DNA from: Stramenopiles sp. TOSAG23-2
Lineage: Eukaryota > Sar
Length of the DNA: 10,144 nucleotides
Direction: 5' to 3'
Assembly: GCA_900128395.1 (NCBI GenBank)
Contig: LT650040.1
Coordinates: 1-10,144 of the forward strand
The notes under the pieces were generated by a model. That model was not told the DNA's origin. It did no database searches and was given only the letters and a program-made list of their open reading frames with translations. This document shows positions 6,135 through 10,144 of this stretch, piece after piece. The first letter of the stretch is position 1. Every line of letters begins with the position of its first letter. A program made the translations under genes and the position numbers.

Positions 6135-6676
6135 AAGAAGATAATTGAAAGAGAAAATGGAAATAGTACATATATATGCCTAATGGAGTGAATGTCATAT
6201 GAAGATGATAAGAGACATGAAAAAAGGCAAAATGGAAACAAAAACAAGGGGAGCGGGTAGAGAAGGGAAAAAATAATTTTTCGTCGTACGATCAAGTACA
6301 CGAATATTTTTATTAAAACATATCATATACATATATATATATATATATTTAAATCGAAAACTCCTACTCGTAAGATAATATACGTCGTACGTGTCGTATA
6401 TATATCTGGCCCTCTTTATAAATTATTAAAATATTAAATATTTTCAAAAGTGTTGTTTAACCAACCTGCATATCTCGTATGATATATGATACCATATATT
6501 TTCAAGCTTTGTGCTCATGTACTTTATACTAGACACAATAATATATATATATATATATCACCCATCCTTAACAAATAAAGAACAATATATAAATTCTTTT
6601 TATTAACTATTCATACACATATTTGCTGTAAAATATTAGCAGAAAGATTGTCAATTTGTCCCATATACACGTCAAT
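6135..6676. other. Upstream region of the trehalose gene
   Basis: This is an A/G-rich then TA-rich spacer with no gene on either strand; the long minus-strand open frame across it translates to low-complexity hydrophobic sequence and is not credible. It contains TA microsatellites at about 6328-6350 and 6540-6558, a cluster of gtcgtacg/tacgtgtcgta words at about 6282-6290 and 6380-6400, and the 13-mer tcgtatgatatat at 6475-6487, which also occurs at 2727-2739. The promoter and 5' UTR of the gene at 6677 must lie here. Confidence 0.45.
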
Positions 6677-9600
6677 ATGTTGAAACAAACCAATAGCCGC
6701 AATGAAGATTTGGATCATGAAAGAGGCAGAAATTCAGAAAGCGAAATGCCAAGTGACAGTGAATATACTACAGATGAAATAAGTGGGTATGATGGAATCT
6801 CCACTGACGACCAGTCATTATTATTTGTTATACCAGATACGGGATGGAAGTATTCTACGCAAGATGTTAATGAAGACATGCCAACTATAGAAGAACAAGA
6901 ACTATTGAGTAACATACAAGATCTGCAATTGAAATTAATGAAAGTGAGAGAAGAAAAAGTTAGAATTCGGGAAGATGCTGTATCTGATGTGGAATTAAAT
7001 AATTACAATAATAATGGTAATATAAACGGCACTACTACAACTACTACTACTAATGATAATAATGATGACGATAATAATAACAACAACAATAATAGCAACA
7101 TGAACCAACAGATGCCATTTAGGGATAATAATCCAAACAATGTAAATAATATGAAAAACAATTCAAATTTAAATAATGATGGGAACCTAAACAATGACAA
7201 CAATAATCATATTATATCAGAGTCTGTCGAAAGAAGTGGACGTACAATTGTTGTCTCAAATCGTTTACCCGTGTTAATATCAAAAGATCCAGTGACTGGT
7301 AGACGGACAATTAAAATGGCATCCGGTGGGCTAGTAACAGCACTAAATGGTGTACGAACATCAATGGATTTTTACTGGTTAGGTTGGGTGGGAGAAGATA
7401 TACCGTTAAAAGAACGCCCTGCATTAAGACAGGAACTAATGGAAGAACATGAGTGTATTCCAATATTTATTCCGCCAGAGTTAGCACAACTGTATTATAG
7501 TGGATTTTGTAATAATGTATTATGGCCACTTTTTCATTACGAGTTATTGCCAAGTTTTAGACCAGGTGTAGAAAAGAAATTTGATCGTTCGTTATGGAAA
7601 GCATATAAAAAAGTTAATATTTTGTTTGCCGATGCCATAAAAGATATTTACGAGGAAGGGGATGTGATTTGGGTCCACGACTTTCATTTAATGTTAGTGC
7701 CTCAAGGATTGCGTGAACGTAACATTGAAACTGCAATTGGATGGTTTTTACATGTGCCCTTTCCATCAAGTGATATCTATCGTATTTTGCCAGTGCGAAA
7801 TGAAATTTTAATGGGTGTCTTGGCAGCTGATTTAATTGGTTTTCATACATATGATTATGCTAGGCATTTTTTATCATCTTGCTCCCGTGTATTAGGTTTA
7901 GAAACGTCGATTAAAGGTGTCAATCTAAGAACAAAACGTCATTTTTGCACGATCGGAGTTCATCCAATTGGAATTGAACCAATGCATTTTCGAGGTATAT
8001 TGCAACGAGAGTCAACACAAAATAGAATATTAGATTTAAAGAAACAATTTGAAGGAAAGAAAGTTTTACTAGGTGTGGATCGTTTGGATTATATTAAAGG
8101 AATGCCACATAAACTTTTAGCATTTGAATTGTTTTTACGACATTATCCAGAATTTTGTGGTAAAGTTGTTATGATACAGATTGGTATACCGTCACGTACT
8201 CAGGTACGTGAATACAGGAAATTAATGGGCCAGGTAAATGAATTGATTGGGCGTATCAATGGGGCATATGGAACATTGGAGTATACTCCTATACATTACA
8301 TACAGCGAAGTGTAAGCACAGAGGAACTTTGTGCATGTTATGTTGTTGCAGATGTTTGCTTAGTAACCTCCTTACGTGATGGTTTAAATTTAGTAAGTCA
8401 TGAATATATATTGATGCAAAATCAACGAATGAAACATTATGACGATGAAGATCATACCATCAGCAATAAGCACAATACACCAGGCGTATTACTTCTAAGT
8501 GAATTTACTGGAGCCATTCAATCGTTAAGCGGTGCTATGCGTATCAACCCATGGAATACCGAAGCTGTTGCGACAAGCATTATGCAAGCATTGACAATGG
8601 ACCCCGCATTGCGTCGACTACAACAATCCAAATTATATCGTTATGTAACAACGAATACCTCTTCACATTGGGCAAGTTCATTTCTTACTGATATGTCTCT
8701 AGCATCTGCAAAATCGAGGCAGGAAAGGCATAAATTTTCGAAAAAAAAGCCAGTGACATTAAAGCGAATAGTGCAAAGCTATAAGCGATCAAAATGTAGA
8801 CTATTGGTAATAAATTATGATCGTGTGCTAGCGTCAGATACATGGGATTCGCAATTCCTACCGCCAGTACAATTTGTAGATGCGTGTTTACGAAGTTTAA
8901 CAGCAGATAAACGCAACATCGTTGTGTTATATAGTGGCCGTGACAAAGATACTTTAACCACTTGGTTTGGGTCCATACCACGTTTAATTTTAGGGGCTGA
9001 ATATGGTGCATTTGTTAAATTAGACAAAACGCGCGAGTGGATATCATTAGTATATGAAAATATCGAACAAGTGAAATGGAAAGAAGCTGTATTGCCTATT
9101 GTCAAAGATTTTAATGATCGCACTCCCGGTAGTGAAATTGAAACGAAGGAACATAGTATTACATGGTTTTATGGAGACGCTGATCCTGCATTTGGAGAAT
9201 GGCAAGCGAAGGATATGTTATCGCACTTGGAAGAAGTATTGGGAAATTATCCCGTTCAATTAGTCAAGCGCGAAAAGGCATTAGAAATTCGTGCTCTTTC
9301 ATGTGGACAAAAGGAATTTTTAGAGTATGTTATTCAAACACTTTTTGATAAAACTGCTGAGAAAGATACAGAACGATTAAATAATAATGATAATATTAAT
9401 ATGCAGAAACATTTACGACGGCGTCCGTACGATTTTCTACTTTGCTCCGTTGGGAATTCATCCAGTGATAAAATTTTAGTGGATTATCTTGATCAATTGA
9501 AAGGTGATAGTGAAGCAGAATTTTTCTCCCCAGCTGATGTTAAAGCTTATTTTTGCCAATCATCGAAATCTGGTCTGTTGTTTGGAGATTACGTATTTGA

Positions 9601-9721
9601 AAGCTCAGGTGATGTTCGTAAGTTATTCCGTAATTTATCCGCATCTGCTGCGAAGGATCAACAAAAAATAAGAGCACCAAAGAGTAAAAAATTGGAGTCG
9701 ACAAACCAAAATCGGCGTTGA
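6677..9721 (+). CDS. Trehalose-6-phosphate synthase with degenerate phosphatase domain
   Basis: This 1014-residue single-exon protein should join UDP-glucose and glucose-6-phosphate into trehalose-6-phosphate in the cytosol. The ATG at 6677 is the first after an in-frame TAA at 6629-6631. Residues 1-107 are acidic with a short coiled-coil-like helix (about 76-102), and 108-178 are Asn-rich low complexity. The GT20 domain (about 188-670) keeps the positions matching E. coli OtsA: Arg196 in VVSNRLPV, Gly218, Tyr274, Trp283, Asp335 in WVHDFHL, Arg469 and Lys474 in VDRLDYIKG, Asp568 in RDGLNLV, and Glu576. An acidic/basic insertion (584-600) enters the loop before LSEFTGA. A basic linker leads to a HAD phosphatase-like domain (about 706-990). 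It keeps SGRDKDT (753-759) and GEWQAKDML, but reads NYDRVL (713-718) for DYDGTL and GNSSSD (926-931) for GDDxSD. The nucleophile and metal ligands are therefore gone and phosphatase activity is not expected. The tail is basic. Plant class I TPS proteins offer a precedent for an active synthase with an inactive phosphatase-like domain. Confidence 0.95.
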   Translation: MLKQTNSRNEDLDHERGRNSESEMPSDSEYTTDEISGYDGISTDDQSLLFVIPDTGWKYSTQDVNEDMPTIEEQELLSNIQDLQLKLMKVREEKVRIREDAVSDVELNNYNNNGNINGTTTTTTTNDNNDDDNNNNNNNSNMNQQMPFRDNNPNNVNNMKNNSNLNNDGNLNNDNNNHIISESVERSGRTIVVSNRLPVLISKDPVTGRRTIKMASGGLVTALNGVRTSMDFYWLGWVGEDIPLKERPALRQELMEEHECIPIFIPPELAQLYYSGFCNNVLWPLFHYELLPSFRPGVEKKFDRSLWKAYKKVNILFADAIKDIYEEGDVIWVHDFHLMLVPQGLRERNIETAIGWFLHVPFPSSDIYRILPVRNEILMGVLAADLIGFHTYDYARHFLSSCSRVLGLETSIKGVNLRTKRHFCTIGVHPIGIEPMHFRGILQRESTQNRILDLKKQFEGKKVLLGVDRLDYIKGMPHKLLAFELFLRHYPEFCGKVVMIQIGIPSRTQVREYRKLMGQVNELIGRINGAYGTLEYTPIHYIQRSVSTEELCACYVVADVCLVTSLRDGLNLVSHEYILMQNQRMKHYDDEDHTISNKHNTPGVLLLSEFTGAIQSLSGAMRINPWNTEAVATSIMQALTMDPALRRLQQSKLYRYVTTNTSSHWASSFLTDMSLASAKSRQERHKFSKKKPVTLKRIVQSYKRSKCRLLVINYDRVLASDTWDSQFLPPVQFVDACLRSLTADKRNIVVLYSGRDKDTLTTWFGSIPRLILGAEYGAFVKLDKTREWISLVYENIEQVKWKEAVLPIVKDFNDRTPGSEIETKEHSITWFYGDADPAFGEWQAKDMLSHLEEVLGNYPVQLVKREKALEIRALSCGQKEFLEYVIQTLFDKTAEKDTERLNNNDNINMQKHLRRRPYDFLLCSVGNSSSDKILVDYLDQLKGDSEAEFFSPADVKAYFCQSSKSGLLFGDYVFESSGDVRKLFRNLSASAAKDQQKIRAPKSKKLESTNQNRR
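6998..7210 (+). repeat. Asn-rich low-complexity segment in TPS
   Basis: Residues 108-178 of the synthase are mostly Asn with a run of seven Thr, an Asp patch and a run of seven Asn. At the DNA level this is an AAT/AAC-rich trinucleotide tract with mixed codons, so it is not a pure microsatellite. It sits between the acidic N-terminus and the first residue of the catalytic domain and is probably a flexible linker, likely variable in length between strains. Confidence 0.8.
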
Positions 9722-9795
9722 AATTGTATTTATCTGTATACGCACGCACACACATATTTACGAAAAACACAAACAACCAGTTCTACGAACATATT

Positions 9796-9945
9796 ACGCG
9801 TATGATAAATATATATTTCGTAGATTGAGTATTGAGCGTATGATAGCCTGGATAGTATTTTCCATTACCATGGGAAGTAAAATTATTATAAACATCAATA
9901 TATTTCGTAATATATAAAATATATTATAACTTAGATCATACGCGT
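9796..9945. repeat. 11-bp inverted repeat pair downstream of TPS
   Basis: acgcgtatgat at 9796-9806 is matched by its exact reverse complement, atcatacgcgt, at 9935-9945. A second forward copy of gcgtatgata lies between them at 9836-9845. The enclosed 150-bp block also holds the GATAGCCTG copy. It could be a small non-autonomous element or simply repetitive spacer. No target-site duplication could be identified. Confidence 0.4.
9842..9855 (+). repeat. Dispersed GATAGCCTG copy
   Basis: gatagcctggatag repeats the unit of the array at 3037-3126 and is identical to 3062-3075 and 3071-3084. Its presence downstream of a second gene, about 6.8 kb away, indicates a repeat family spread through the spacers of this genome, not a single local expansion. 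Confidence 0.55.
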
Positions 9946-9964
9946 ACGACTTTTTGTACGAAGT

Positions 9965-10008
9965 ATGTATCATATATAAAATGTTCTCTTACTCATGTAT
10001 CATATATA
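9965..10008. repeat. 14-bp direct repeat, 30-bp period
   Basis: atgtatcatatata occurs at 9965-9978 and again at 9995-10008. The second copy overlaps the end of the possible minus-strand gene. The word is AT-rich, so chance similarity is a fair alternative. Confidence 0.4.
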
Positions 10009-10144
10009 TACCATACACGAATGTTTTTTTCAATATTCCATTTTTGACTTGGTAGTTTTCAATAACGTACAATTTTTCTGACTTTTTTCCCTCTACTTTT
10101 GAAATCCACATTAAACTTGATGGTTCCATATTTAAATATCCTCG
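9989..10144 (-). CDS. Possible 3' end of a convergent gene, cut by the window edge
   Basis: On the minus strand a frame is open from the right edge for 51 codons to a TAA at 9991-9989. An internal ATG at 10129-10127 would give 46 residues starting MEPSSLMWISKVEGKK and including YVIENYQVKNGILKK. The residue mix (Lys, Glu, Val, Ile and aromatics, few low-complexity runs) is more protein-like than other short frames in the spacers, and a tail-to-tail gene here would leave a 267-base spacer after the trehalose gene. No domain is recognisable. It could also be a chance open frame, or the start of a very small gene at the internal ATG. Confidence 0.33.
   Translation of the reverse strand, partial: RGYLNMEPSSLMWISKVEGKKSEKLYVIENYQVKNGILKKTFVYGIYMIHE

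Larger units (their letters stand above)
9722..9988. other. 3' spacer after the trehalose gene
   Basis: This AT-rich sequence has a CA-rich patch (cgcacgcacacacat, about 9741-9755) and no gene. It holds the short repeats described separately: the 11-base inverted pair at 9796-9806 and 9935-9945, a direct repeat of gcgtatgata (9798-9807 and 9836-9845), and a GATAGCCTG pair. No AATAAA poly(A) signal was seen shortly after the stop. Confidence 0.5.

Noticed and set aside
5942-6301. 119-codon minus-strand hydrophobic frame
   Set aside because: The Phe/Leu/Ser-rich translation comes from reading A/G-rich DNA backwards; no gene-like start context or domain, and the + strand has better coding character.
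6656-6676. TTG at 6656 as the start of the trehalose gene, adding seven residues
   Set aside because: Eukaryotic initiation at TTG is not expected; the first in-frame ATG after the TAA at 6629-6631 is at 6677.
1-10144. tRNA, rRNA, CRISPR arrays and bacterial operon signals
   Set aside because: No B-box-like ggttcga word with a foldable cloverleaf, no rRNA-like block, no regularly spaced repeat-spacer array and no Shine-Dalgarno pattern were seen by eye; tRNAscan-SE and Infernal would settle the RNA point.
1-10144. Ciliate origin, suggested by cysteine-rich secreted repeats and AT-richness
   Set aside because: The three genes end at TAA or TGA with no in-frame TAA/TAG read as Gln over more than 2,200 codons, which argues against the common ciliate code, although some ciliates use the standard code.

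Overview
The window looks like nuclear DNA from an AT-rich microbial eukaryote. It has three long, apparently intronless genes, all on the + strand, separated by roughly 1.1-1.6 kb of AT-rich spacer full of TA-microsatellite tracts. There are no ribosome-binding sites or operon-type spacings. One protein has an N-terminal secretory signal, and another contains asparagine-rich low complexity. Stops are TAA, TAA and TGA, and Gln is written CAA/CAG, so the standard code fits. The style (intron-poor genes, a TPS-TPP fusion, a KA1-like domain protein with RI-type LRR remnants beside it) makes me think of a stramenopile such as a diatom, but this is a weak inference.

Layout: 1-311 is the upstream region of gene 1, with a tight palindrome cluster. 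312-2615 encodes a 767-residue secreted protein made of four complete and one truncated ~144-residue units with a strictly periodic cysteine pattern. 2616-4166 is a long spacer containing a GC-richer island (about 2780-3330) of GATAGCC/CTAGCT repeats and palindromes, followed by AT-rich sequence and, just before gene 2, a leucine-rich-repeat (LRR) remnant. 4167-5558 encodes a 463-residue, probably intracellular protein with a disordered N-terminus, a KA1-like alpha/beta region and an armadillo-like helical C-terminus. 5559-6676 holds a second, multiply broken LRR remnant (5641-5922), a chain of short coding-like frames, then TA-rich upstream DNA. 6677-9721 encodes a 1014-residue trehalose-6-phosphate synthase fused to a trehalose-phosphatase-like domain. 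9722-10144 is the 3' spacer, with what may be the end of a convergent gene running in from the right edge.

The only confident metabolic assignment is the TPS-TPP fusion. Its GT20 half keeps every substrate-binding and catalytic position I could line up with E. coli OtsA. Its HAD phosphatase half has lost the nucleophilic aspartate and the metal-binding GDD motif, so it should make trehalose-6-phosphate without dephosphorylating it. The three genes show no obvious shared pathway. The most unusual items are the cysteine-periodic secreted repeat protein, the pseudophosphatase domain, and the LRR remnants on both sides of gene 2.
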